13,823 nt of DNA from NCBI GenBank assembly GCA_903839715.1, contig CAIMDH010000048.1:1-13823 (forward strand), read 5' to 3'. This document shows positions 1-7,590 of this stretch, piece after piece. Under the pieces are notes generated by a model. That model worked only from the letters and a program-made list of their open reading frames with translations, had not been told where the DNA came from and did no database searches. How positions within the stretch are numbered: position 1 is the first letter of the stretch; every line of letters starts with the position of its first letter. The position numbers were made by a program, and so were the translations under genes. Source of the DNA: an uncultured bacterium (GTDB taxonomy: Bacteria; Patescibacteriota; Minisyncoccia; Phycocordibacterales; UBA918).

Positions 1-80
1 ATTGCAATAATAGGATCTACATACAAAAAACCCGGCGCTATAGCGCCGGGTTTTTTGTATGTAGATCCTATTATTGCAAT
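1..80. terminator. 80-bp perfect palindrome with bidirectional terminator core
   Basis: Bases 1-40 are the exact reverse complement of 41-80, with no loop base. The centre (about 25-56) is a GC-rich stem flanked by six A on the left and six T on the right, the form of a bidirectional intrinsic terminator. The symmetry then continues about 24 bp further on each side, into the last codons and TAA stop of the antiporter gene (stop at 71-73). Termination for the minus-strand antiporter is a safe reading. The meaning of the outer arms is not clear. The palindrome starts exactly at base 1, so its left boundary may be set by a contig end. Confidence 0.8.
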
Positions 81-2143
81 TCTTCTTTCAGGGCAATGTA
101 GAGCTTTGGAGTAATGAGCTGTCGCTCGTATAGCTCGCTTAGAATATTCTCTTCAATCTTGCGTGTTCCGAGTACTGCCAGTGAACGAGAAAGTGTCTGG
201 AGTTGTTCTGGATGTGCGGCCGCCAAATCAGACATCTTCTTCTCTGATTGAGACTGGAAGGTGGTGTAGAGAGTTATTACTTGGGCAAGGGCTTCTGCAT
301 TAAAGATATGTTCAGCACTGGATTTATCGATCGCACTCAGCTCCTTGAGTACTTTGCGGGAGATAACTGTCTGTGCACGGTAGTACATGTATAGGTTATC
401 AATTTTCATTTTCTCAGTGTCCGGCTTAATGATATTACGTAGTCCTTTGGCTAGTACTTCAAATACATCTTTACCGTCTGTGTGAATAGACATATTAGGA
501 GCGAGGTTGCCATGCTCGACCGCTTCAAGTTGCAGTTGAAGTTTGCCAGTTAGGCGACGGTAGACTGATTCAGAAACTTCGTTGTGGTGATAGAGCTCTT
601 TGAGATGTTTGGTTTCGATACCAATCGCATACATGCGTAGAACACGCTCCGCAAGAACTTTTGTATTTGGAGAACCGAGATCTTGGCACGCTTCATGATA
701 CATGGCTTGGTGAGTGCCGCTAAGTTCGCTCGCAATACTAGGGTCAATATAGCCACGCTGTTCGTAGATTTTAATACGGTCGCAAACTTCGTGATGGATT
801 AAAGCACGGGCCTCTTGCGCTTCAACTTTTTCAATTTCTGTGAGGTCATCTAGGTGTAGTCTCTTCATGAAGCGCTGGATGGTGGTAGCTTTAATAAAGA
901 GAGTGGCAAAGATACAACCAACCGTAAGTGACAACAAAAATTCTTTTGGAGTCATGCTAAGCCCCCAGCCGGCAAAGGCTAAATCATCTGGAATAAGGAG
1001 TACCATTGTCACCGCCAAAGCTCCCCGTAGTGATCCCCAAGAGAGGAGATGTTGCCAGGCGAGTGGAATTTTTGCAGGGTCTTTCGAGAACGCGTTAAAG
1101 ATTCCAACTACTGGATAAATGGAGATAGCGCGCGCAATAGCTACGACAAAGATGGTAATAGCAACGACGCCAAGCATAGCTGGATCAAGAGTTGGTACAT
1201 TTACAAATAAAACACCAATCAAAATGAAGATAAGTGAATTGGCCATGAAAGCAAGTTGACCCCAAAGGTTTTCGACAAATTCTTCGGCGCGTGGATGAAT
1301 TTTGCTGCGACCATAATTACCCATGAGTAGGGCGGCAACAGTGGTTGCAATAATCGGTGAGAGAGGTAAGTGAATACCACCAATAACGAGGTGGTGAGAT
1401 ACGATTTCAGCCAAAATGAAGGTGGTGTGTGCCAGTACAATAGTGAGGGTAATACTCGCAATTTCATTTTCGCGAGCGATGCCAACCAGTTTGGCAAAAA
1501 TACCACCCATCAGAATTCCAAAAATAACACCACCAATCATCATTGATGTGAAACTGATAACACCCTCAGTAATGGTGTCAGCACCATGGTAACCAAAACG
1601 AGCTACTTCAAGTAGAACCAAAAAGAGAGCTACGGCAGTCGCGTCATTAAAAAGACTTTCGCCTTCAAAAATGAGTGAAAGTCGGCGTGGTGCACCATAT
1701 TCCTTGAAAAGGGCCAGTACCGCTACTGGGTCAGTGGCGGAGATAAGAGCGCCAAATAACAGAGTAACCATAAATGGTACCGTAAACCCCATAAAGGCCA
1801 AGATGTAATACAAACCAGCACCAATAACCAGTGTCGAAACAATGAGTCCTATAATGGATAGAATAAGGATGATGGTAGTATCTTCCACCATTCGCCTGAC
1901 ATTAATATTGTAGGCTGATTCAAAAATCAGGGTAGGGAGGAGGAGATAAAAAAGTAGTTCGGGAGTTAAGGTAAATTCAGAAAAAAAATGAAAGGCGGGG
2001 AATTGGGCAAGTAGTCCGAGAACCAAACCGATAATAACAAGAAATACAGTATGTGGTAAACGTACCCGTCGGGCCCAAAAGATGGCTAAACTTGAGATGC
2101 CCAACATGGCAAAAATAGCAAGGGTGGCGTTGGCAGTCAGCAT
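71..2143 (-). CDS. Na+/H+ antiporter, CPA1 (NhaP-like) family, with long C-terminal cytoplasmic tail
   Basis: 690-aa integral membrane protein predicted to exchange Na+ (or another monovalent cation) for H+ across the cytoplasmic membrane, for pH and salt homeostasis. Residues 1 to about 425 form the Na_H_Exchanger domain with about 12 hydrophobic segments. Visible family motifs are TDP at 137-139, the FND motif at 165-167 (the Asn-Asp ion-binding pair of electroneutral CPA1 exchangers) and SLRGA around 371-375. Residues about 430-690 are a soluble, charged, helix-rich tail without a recognised domain, probably cytoplasmic and regulatory. The ATG at 2143 has no Shine-Dalgarno; a weak -10-like GATAAT on the minus strand (2150-2155) lies 6 nt upstream, which would fit a leaderless mRNA. 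The gene is divergent from the helicase gene and ends inside the 1-80 palindrome. Family assignment is firm; the ion transported is inferred. Confidence 0.93.
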   Translation of the reverse strand: MLTANATLAIFAMLGISSLAIFWARRVRLPHTVFLVIIGLVLGLLAQFPAFHFFSEFTLTPELLFYLLLPTLIFESAYNINVRRMVEDTTIILILSIIGLIVSTLVIGAGLYYILAFMGFTVPFMVTLLFGALISATDPVAVLALFKEYGAPRRLSLIFEGESLFNDATAVALFLVLLEVARFGYHGADTITEGVISFTSMMIGGVIFGILMGGIFAKLVGIARENEIASITLTIVLAHTTFILAEIVSHHLVIGGIHLPLSPIIATTVAALLMGNYGRSKIHPRAEEFVENLWGQLAFMANSLIFILIGVLFVNVPTLDPAMLGVVAITIFVVAIARAISIYPVVGIFNAFSKDPAKIPLAWQHLLSWGSLRGALAVTMVLLIPDDLAFAGWGLSMTPKEFLLSLTVGCIFATLFIKATTIQRFMKRLHLDDLTEIEKVEAQEARALIHHEVCDRIKIYEQRGYIDPSIASELSGTHQAMYHEACQDLGSPNTKVLAERVLRMYAIGIETKHLKELYHHNEVSESVYRRLTGKLQLQLEAVEHGNLAPNMSIHTDGKDVFEVLAKGLRNIIKPDTEKMKIDNLYMYYRAQTVISRKVLKELSAIDKSSAEHIFNAEALAQVITLYTTFQSQSEKKMSDLAAAHPEQLQTLSRSLAVLGTRKIEENILSELYERQLITPKLYIALKEELQ

Positions 2144-2305
2144 AAAAATATTATCTAATTATTAAACGTAAATAGGCAGACACTATACTCCTCAGGCAGT
2201 CCTCGAGCAAGTGAACTTGTCCCGTGGGTGTAAAATCGGAAACTATTTGATTTGTGTATATTTATTTCTGTCTTATAAAAGAGACTGCTTCATTAACGGG
2301 ATGAA

Positions 2306-2314
2306 TGTTATACT
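2306..2314 (+). promoter_or_regulatory. Extended -10 promoter element (TGtTATACT) of the helicase-nuclease gene
   Basis: TG-t-TATACT matches an extended -10 box. It ends 8 nt before the ATG at 2323, so the expected transcription start falls within about three bases of the start codon and the mRNA would be leaderless. No good -35 is seen 16-18 bp upstream, as is usual for extended -10 promoters. It also rules out the upstream in-frame ATG at 2305, which would lie before the promoter. Confidence 0.6.
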
Positions 2315-2322
2315 GTACGGGT

Positions 2323-5300
2323 ATGATTATGTCTCAACATTCAGAGCAATTTACTGCCGCTCTGGCTAAGCTTAATCCGGCACAACGAAAGGCTGTTGAT
2401 GCAATTGAAGGCCCGGTCTTGGTGATTGCTGGTCCCGGAACGGGAAAAACCCAGATTTTGACTCTGCGTATCGCTAATATATTACGTCAGACCGATACTA
2501 GACCAGAACAGATACTCGCACTTACCTTCACTGAATCGGGTGTACGAGCAATGCGTGAACGACTAGTTCGGTTTATTGGAGCGGAAGCGTATCACGTGCC
2601 AATCCATACCTTCCATAGTTTTGCTGGTGAACTCATTAAACGATATCCTGATGCATACGATGCAATTGTTGGTGGTCGTCCAGCTTCTGAATTGGAAAAA
2701 ATTCGCACCATCGAAACTATCTTGGAAGATTCCAGTTTTAAGCGTTTGCGTCCACATGGTGACCCGACCTACTATGTAAAACCTGTATTGCAGGCGATAG
2801 CTACACTAAAGAAAGAATACATTTCTCCAGATTTATTTGCGCAAAGTATTGCTGCAGAGGCAGCCGCGTTAGCAGACCTTCCCAAAATTCACGAAAAAGG
2901 TGCACATAAAGGCAAGGTGCGCGGAGAATATCTAGAAGCTGAAAAAAGTCTTGAGAAGAATCAAGAACTCCTTACCATCTATCGACTTTATACAGCGATG
3001 ATGCGAAGAGAGCGAAAGTATGACTTTGAGGATATGATTCTTGATACTATTGTTGCCCTCGAGGCTAATCAAGAAATGCTTTTAGATATTCAAGAGCAAT
3101 ATCACTATATTTTGGCAGATGAGCATCAGGATGTGAATCAGAGTCAGAACCGTCTCATTGAACTCATTGCTTCCTATCATGAGCACCCGAATGTGTTTGT
3201 GGTCGGCGATGAAAAGCAGGCTATTTATCGCTTCCAGGGAGCGTCTTTAGATAATTTTCTCTATTTCAGTGATGTCTATAAAGGGGCAGAGACGATTGAG
3301 TTAATTGAAAACTACCGCTCAGACCAAGCAATTCTTGATGCTGCGCACGAGACTATTAAGACCACTGATCCGACATTGGCACCACTCCGAGTACCTCTAA
3401 AGGCTGTACTGTCGTTTGTTAAAGAATTGGCTGTTGGTAGTTTTTCGCATACGGCACTCGAAGAAGCATATGTGGTAGCAGAGATACAAAAAGAGTTAGC
3501 GAAGGGTACTGCCGCGGCCGAAATTGCGGTCATTGTTCGTACGAATCGTGAAGTCGAGCTTTTTACAGCTCACTTGCGCAAGGTTGGAGTGGCCGTAGCG
3601 CCCTCCGCTGATAGTGATGTGCTAGAGCATCCGCTCATGCGACAGGTCGATATGCTACTACGGGTAGCGGTTGATCCGACTGATGAAGTGGCTTTGGCTG
3701 AGCTTTTGCATGCACCATATCTCGGTCTTAGCACTGCTGATGTGGTGACGTTGTTACAAGCAAGACGACACACGCAGACGCTCCGCATGTTGATTGCAGA
3801 AGAAGCATTACTGGCTACCTTGCCATTGCAAAATCAGGCAGCAATACTACATCTTGCGGAGCTATACACAGAGGCAGCAAAGTTGGCAGTAATTAAAAGT
3901 CCAGCAGAAGTGGTGGAGTATTTACTTACACAAAGTGGACTGCTTGATTTTGTAATGGCGACGGAGCCAATAACTGGAGCGGCGGTTGTACGACGGCTCT
4001 ATGACGAAATTGAAGGTATGTGCATTAGACGCGAAGTGGTTAGTTTGAAAGAAGTAGTAGCACAGTTTGCTTTACTGAAGGAATATGGATTAACACTAGA
4101 AGCACCACTGCTTAAAACCACCACCGCTGCAGTACAGGTCATGACAGCTCATAAAGCCAAAGGTCTGGAATTTGAGGTAGTGGTATTACCACATCTGACC
4201 GACAATGTGTGGGGTGGTTCGCGTGGACGGGCGGCAGCGTTTGATTTACCGATTCGTAAACATGAAGTGGAGGATGAAAAGGCTCTCACTGAAGATGATG
4301 AACGGCGTTTGCTGTATGTGGCGATAACTCGTGCTAAGCGCCGGTTATTGTGTACGCATGCTGCTGTTGGCATTGATGGGCGTGAATTCACTCCTTCGCG
4401 CTTTTTAGCTACGCTCGAATCATACTTGATGCCCTGTGCAATAGCCGACTTTGAGGCGGAGTTTCTACCATTGACGGGGTTAGTGCCAGCGCCGCATATT
4501 ACGCTTGGAGCAGAGTTTTTGCGTACTGCACTTACTGAACGCGGCTGGTCAGCGACGGCTTTTAATAACTACAAAAAAAGTCCCTGGGAGTTTATTTATA
4601 AAAATGTCCTGCATATCCCGAGTATCAAAACCCCGGAGCTGCAGTTTGGTACGGCTATCCATGCTGTCTTGGAGCGAGTTGTACAGACTTGGGTAACTGA
4701 GAAGGCGTTGCCGGCAGATGCAGTCATTGAAGCGTGGCTGGCTACTGCACTACAAAAAAATGCTCTATCAGACAGTGAATATACCCGCTTGCATGAACGG
4801 GGGATGAAAGCTATCTTTGGCTATCTGACTACCCTGGAAGCGGCTTTGAGTACCGGTAGTACCGCCTGGAGTGAACACTCTGTTACCGCGACCTTGCCAA
4901 CTGGAATTACTGATTTTCCTGAGGTAGTACTGACTGGTAACTTTGACCGACTCGATATTGGTTCAGACGGGATGGTTGTACGAGTAGTTGATTACAAAAC
5001 CGGTAAACCAAAAACACGAGGCGAGATTGAAGGTACTACCAAAACTAGTGATGGAAACTACAAACGACAGTTGGTATTTTATGCACTACTGCTTTCATTG
5101 CAAGAAGACGAACGTCTGGTGACTAAAAATACACTGCTGTCATTTGTAGAGCCGGACGTCAAGGGTGTTGTGCATGAGGAGGCGTTTACTATTACCAGTG
5201 AGGAAATAGAGGCACTTAAGGCTGAGTTACTTGCGGCTACAGCGTCTTTGGTAAATGGGGACTGTTTAAATGTTGTGTGTGATGCCGACAAGTGCCAGTT

Positions 5301-5331
5301 CTGTCATTTGGTGTCAATGTGGAGAGGGTAG
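2323..5331 (+). CDS. UvrD/PcrA-like superfamily I DNA helicase fused to a C-terminal PD-(D/E)XK (RecB/AddB-type) nuclease
   Basis: About 1002 aa. The N-terminal two thirds is an ATP-dependent SF1A (3'-5' type) helicase: Walker A GPGTGKT at 37-43, motif II DEHQD at 266-270, motif III GDEKQAIYRFQGA at 295-307, motif IV ENYRS at 329-333, motif V AHKAKGLEFE at 609-618, motif VI YVAITRAKRR at 665-674. Residues about 735-1002 are a PDDEXK_1 nuclease domain with H780, D875, the DYK pair D890/K892 and Q916. The C-terminal end has four Cys (981, 986, 991, 994). The usual upstream Cys of AddB/Cas4 iron-sulfur nucleases is Ser here (S753 in KKSPWEF). A role in double-strand break processing, like one subunit of AddAB, is likely but inferred. 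Start chosen at 2323 because a -10 box sits 8 nt before it; ATG 2329 is the alternative. No SD. It ends in TAG ahead of a shared terminator. Confidence 0.92.
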   Translation: MIMSQHSEQFTAALAKLNPAQRKAVDAIEGPVLVIAGPGTGKTQILTLRIANILRQTDTRPEQILALTFTESGVRAMRERLVRFIGAEAYHVPIHTFHSFAGELIKRYPDAYDAIVGGRPASELEKIRTIETILEDSSFKRLRPHGDPTYYVKPVLQAIATLKKEYISPDLFAQSIAAEAAALADLPKIHEKGAHKGKVRGEYLEAEKSLEKNQELLTIYRLYTAMMRRERKYDFEDMILDTIVALEANQEMLLDIQEQYHYILADEHQDVNQSQNRLIELIASYHEHPNVFVVGDEKQAIYRFQGASLDNFLYFSDVYKGAETIELIENYRSDQAILDAAHETIKTTDPTLAPLRVPLKAVLSFVKELAVGSFSHTALEEAYVVAEIQKELAKGTAAAEIAVIVRTNREVELFTAHLRKVGVAVAPSADSDVLEHPLMRQVDMLLRVAVDPTDEVALAELLHAPYLGLSTADVVTLLQARRHTQTLRMLIAEEALLATLPLQNQAAILHLAELYTEAAKLAVIKSPAEVVEYLLTQSGLLDFVMATEPITGAAVVRRLYDEIEGMCIRREVVSLKEVVAQFALLKEYGLTLEAPLLKTTTAAVQVMTAHKAKGLEFEVVVLPHLTDNVWGGSRGRAAAFDLPIRKHEVEDEKALTEDDERRLLYVAITRAKRRLLCTHAAVGIDGREFTPSRFLATLESYLMPCAIADFEAEFLPLTGLVPAPHITLGAEFLRTALTERGWSATAFNNYKKSPWEFIYKNVLHIPSIKTPELQFGTAIHAVLERVVQTWVTEKALPADAVIEAWLATALQKNALSDSEYTRLHERGMKAIFGYLTTLEAALSTGSTAWSEHSVTATLPTGITDFPEVVLTGNFDRLDIGSDGMVVRVVDYKTGKPKTRGEIEGTTKTSDGNYKRQLVFYALLLSLQEDERLVTKNTLLSFVEPDVKGVVHEEAFTITSEEIEALKAELLAATASLVNGDCLNVVCDADKCQFCHLVSMWRG

Positions 5332-5342
5332 GATGATAGGAA

Positions 5343-5384
5343 AACAACAAACGCCCCGGCCATAGGCCGGGGCGATTTGTTGTT
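5343..5384. terminator. Bidirectional terminator between helicase and dsbA-like genes
   Basis: A 10-bp GC stem (5352-5361 with 5365-5374, loop ATA) continues into an outer AT-rich stem: 5343-5351 pairs with 5376-5384 after one bulged A at 5375. It lies between the TAG at 5329-5331 and the minus-strand TAA at 5387-5389, so it can stop transcription from both convergent genes. The outer arm is longer than a standard intrinsic terminator needs. Confidence 0.88.
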
Positions 5385-5386
5385 CA

Positions 5387-6133
5387 TTATTGGTTATCGG
5401 TTGGGGTAGTACCTTCTAGTTGGTTGAGCAGATTTTCAATAATTTGTTTTACGACTTCATATGGCTGAGCTCCTTCAATTGGCGCTTGCTGATTACCAAC
5501 AAGAATAAATGAATGCGGTGTACCTTGGATACCTGCAGCGGCTGCATCATTATAGCTTGCGGTGACTTTCTCCTTCACCTTGCCGCTTTCAAGACAAGAC
5601 ATAAATGCTGCCTTGTCAGCACCAGCAGTTACAGCGTACTCAGGGAGTTTTGTGACGTTAGTTTGCTCATTCATGGCACGTTCTTCAAAGACCATGTCGC
5701 TAAATTTCCAAAAGGCATCATTGCCGGCTACTTCACTAACACAAAGTGCTGCCTCAGAGATACGAGGAGCATTCGGGTGAAGCTGAGAAATTGGGAATTG
5801 TCGGTAGACCCAGGCCACTTTTCCATCTACGCCATATTCTTTCATGACTTGATTCATTGTTTCGTGGAAGCTCTTACAAAATGGACAGTCATAGTCTGAA
5901 TATTCAACCACAAGAATCGGTGCATTTGGGTTGCCTTTAATGTTGTCTGATCCATCAACTGGTCGGATTTTTGCCGCTGTCGTAACTGCTGGCTGAGTCG
6001 GTGTGTTTTGGGTAACTACCGCAGGAGCGGCTTTGCCTATACCACTAAAATAAATAGCTAATGCGATTAAGCCAAACCCAAAAACGATAGCAAGCGGGAT
6101 AGCAATTGAAGATTTTGAATATGTTGGTTCCAT
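5387..6133 (-). CDS. Membrane-anchored DsbA-family thiol:disulfide oxidoreductase (Thioredoxin_4 type)
   Basis: 248 aa. Residues about 10-31 form an uncleaved signal anchor, followed by a Pro/Thr/Ala-rich linker (about 35-57) and a thioredoxin-fold DsbA domain. The active site is CPFC at 83-86 in the context SDYDCPFCKSFH. The cis-proline is P206 (GTPHS). Two further cysteines, C131 and C180, lie in the helical insertion and could make a second disulfide. The protein should act outside the cytoplasmic membrane, oxidising or isomerising disulfides in exported proteins. No DsbB or VKOR partner is visible here. ATG at 6133 has no SD. An extended -10 on the minus strand (6159-6167) predicts a leader of about 19 nt. 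It is convergent with the helicase and divergent from uppP. Whether it works as oxidase or isomerase cannot be told from sequence. Confidence 0.9.
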   Translation of the reverse strand: MEPTYSKSSIAIPLAIVFGFGLIALAIYFSGIGKAAPAVVTQNTPTQPAVTTAAKIRPVDGSDNIKGNPNAPILVVEYSDYDCPFCKSFHETMNQVMKEYGVDGKVAWVYRQFPISQLHPNAPRISEAALCVSEVAGNDAFWKFSDMVFEERAMNEQTNVTKLPEYAVTAGADKAAFMSCLESGKVKEKVTASYNDAAAAGIQGTPHSFILVGNQQAPIEGAQPYEVVKQIIENLLNQLEGTTPTDNQ

Positions 6134-6148
6134 AATATAAATTGATTA

Positions 6149-6165
6149 ATATACTGGTAGTATAT
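6149..6165. repeat. 7-bp inverted repeat overlapping divergent promoters
   Basis: ATATACT and AGTATAT are separated by GGT between dsbA-like and uppP. The right arm contains the minus-strand -10 of dsbA. It could be an operator, or simply two -10-like boxes facing each other. Confidence 0.4.
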
Positions 6166-6167
6166 CA
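6159..6167 (-). promoter_or_regulatory. Extended -10 element (TGaTATACT) for the dsbA-like gene
   Basis: Read on the minus strand this is TG-a-TATACT, the same extended -10 form found before the helicase and uppP genes. It ends 25 nt before the ATG at 6133, which predicts a leader of about 19 nt. The transcript would carry no Shine-Dalgarno. No convincing -35. Confidence 0.5.
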
Positions 6168-6183
6168 GATACATCAGTCTGGG

Positions 6184-6192
6184 TGCTATACT
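6184..6192 (+). promoter_or_regulatory. Extended -10 element (TGcTATACT) for uppP
   Basis: TG-c-TATACT ends 8 nt before the ATG at 6201, the same distance as for the helicase gene. It predicts a leaderless uppP mRNA and excludes the upstream in-frame GTG at 6183 as start. Confidence 0.6.
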
Positions 6193-6200
6193 ATTCACGT

Positions 6201-7010
6201 ATGGATATTACAACGTCATTGATTCTGGCTGTTTTGCAAGGTATTACCGAGTTTGTTCCAATCTCATCAAGCGCTCATCTGTTGCTTGTCGGCGACCTCT
6301 TGGCGCTTGAGGGAGTGGATTCGCTCGCTTTTTATGCCGTGCTACATTTAGCGACCACAGCCGCTATAATTTTGTATTTCTGGAATGATATTCTCGTCTT
6401 GATTCAGACTGCTATTCGCAAACTCGGTCGTCTCCCTGTGAACGAAAAAGATCAGATTCTGCTGTATGCACTCATGCTCGGTACTGTACCCGCTGTCATA
6501 ATTGGGTTGCTTTTTGAAGAGATCATTAAAACAATCTTTCATGCGCCAATTATAATTGCCATCATGCTTTTTGTGAGTTCTTTTTTCTTTATGTATGCCG
6601 AATGGCGGTACTACACAAAACCGCCACAAGGAGCGCTCACGGTTCGGCAAGGTTTTTGGGTCGGATGCTTCCAGACTCTAGCGCTAATGCCAGGGTTTTC
6701 ACGGTCAGGCTCGACTCTGGCTGGAGGCATGTTGCTTGGAATGACACGTGTTGAAGCGGCGCGCTTCTCGTTTATTCTAGCGGTGCCAATTACCCTTGCT
6801 GTGGGATTGAAGATGTTGTTGGAACTTATTCTGTCTGAAGGGGTAATTTCTTGGGGTGTTATCTCTGTTGGCGCGACAGTTTGTTTTTTTACAGCACTGT
6901 TCGTGATTCGGTTCTTCCTAAATTTTATAAGAAAATACACCCTATGGCCGTTTATTTGGTATAAAATTGTCTTGGCGCTATTAGTGGCTTACGTAACGTT
7001 GTACGTATAG
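6201..7010 (+). CDS. uppP: Undecaprenyl-diphosphatase UppP (BacA family)
   Basis: 269-aa polytopic membrane protein that dephosphorylates undecaprenyl diphosphate to the monophosphate, recycling the lipid carrier for peptidoglycan and other envelope polymers; overexpression of the family gives bacitracin tolerance. Motif 1, QGITEFVPISSSAHL, is at 13-27 (E17 and H26 are the expected catalytic-region residues; the first Glu of the E. coli motif is Gln13, which I recall as a frequent variant). Motif 2, PGFSRSGST, is at 164-172 with R168. Length is normal for the family (about 265-280). ATG at 6201 is chosen because an extended -10 box lies 8 nt upstream and no SD is present. It is convergent with the exonuclease gene, with only 2 bp between stop codons and no hairpin terminator. 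Confidence 0.95.
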   Translation: MDITTSLILAVLQGITEFVPISSSAHLLLVGDLLALEGVDSLAFYAVLHLATTAAIILYFWNDILVLIQTAIRKLGRLPVNEKDQILLYALMLGTVPAVIIGLLFEEIIKTIFHAPIIIAIMLFVSSFFFMYAEWRYYTKPPQGALTVRQGFWVGCFQTLALMPGFSRSGSTLAGGMLLGMTRVEAARFSFILAVPITLAVGLKMLLELILSEGVISWGVISVGATVCFFTALFVIRFFLNFIRKYTLWPFIWYKIVLALLVAYVTLYV

Positions 7011-7012
7011 CG

Positions 7013-7588
7013 TTAAAAGAGTAGTGAATGTGTCATCGCCGCTTCTTCTTTTATTAACCAGTGTGTAGTATCTAGAGAAATTTCGCGTTTTCGTGACCCG
7101 TCTTTAAATTTTACGTGACCATTTGCAAGTGCGTAGTCAAAGACTTTTTTTGTAATCTTTACGTCTTGTTCGCAGTATTTTTTAATCTCAGCGATTTTTC
7201 CTTCATGCCACCAGCGAACAGCTTGTAGACCATGCCCAGATTTTTTAGCGCCGACTGTTGCTTCTGCCACACTGTCAAGACGTAGTCTTCGCCCTAGTGA
7301 TTTGCGAATCTCTTCCAATAAGTCGATGCTCTTAATCTGAGTAAGGTCCCCGGGATAATATTTATTGAGGAGGGGAATGTCAAAATGGTTGCTATTATAG
7401 CCAACTAACGCATCGGCTTTTTCAAGTAGTGGCCAGACCTTCTGCAGCTCATCCACCGTCACGGTCGTATATATTTCTGTTTCACTGTCATAAAAGGTGC
7501 CTACCGAAATATCTAGATCGGTAGAGTCATTACTACCGACATCTTGAAATGTATTTTGGGTCTCCAGGTCGAAAATTATGTAGCGCAT
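7013..7588 (-). CDS. DEDDy-type 3'-5' exonuclease / RNase H-like protein
   Basis: 191 aa, ribonuclease H fold of the DnaQ-like DEDD group, close to the RNase_H_2 / PolB-exonuclease-like set of stand-alone proteins. Exo I is FDLET (D7, E9), Exo II is GYNSNHFDIPLL (N66, D70), and Exo III is YCEQD (Y138, D142), which places it in the DEDDy subgroup. The four acidic residues would bind two metal ions and hydrolyse nucleotides from a 3' end. Whether the substrate is DNA or RNA is unknown. Start ATG at 7588 lies 2 bp after the hisS stop codon, so the two are almost certainly co-transcribed. No SD. The C-terminal 40 residues carry no known motif. I see no terminator after its stop, which lies 2 bp from the end of uppP on the other strand. 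Confidence 0.85.
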   Translation of the reverse strand: MRYIIFDLETQNTFQDVGSNDSTDLDISVGTFYDSETEIYTTVTVDELQKVWPLLEKADALVGYNSNHFDIPLLNKYYPGDLTQIKSIDLLEEIRKSLGRRLRLDSVAEATVGAKKSGHGLQAVRWWHEGKIAEIKKYCEQDVKITKKVFDYALANGHVKFKDGSRKREISLDTTHWLIKEEAAMTHSLLF

Positions 7589-7590
7589 TA

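Noticed and set aside
1..80. Palindrome as a transposon end, attachment site or telomere-like hairpin
   Set aside because: No transposase, integrase or target duplication is visible, and its core is an ordinary terminator; a chromosome-end role cannot be tested from one side.
2305..2322. ATG at 2305 as start of the helicase gene
   Set aside because: It overlaps the TGtTATACT box; the added residues (MLYCTG) have no family support. ATG 2323 or 2329 is better.
5513..5899. 128-aa plus-strand reading frame opposite the dsbA-like gene
   Set aside because: It lies fully inside a convincing gene, has an unlikely Cys/His-rich composition and no start signals; a shadow frame.
6611..6940. 109-aa minus-strand reading frame opposite uppP
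   Set aside because: Antisense to conserved uppP motifs, with no recognisable features; a shadow frame.
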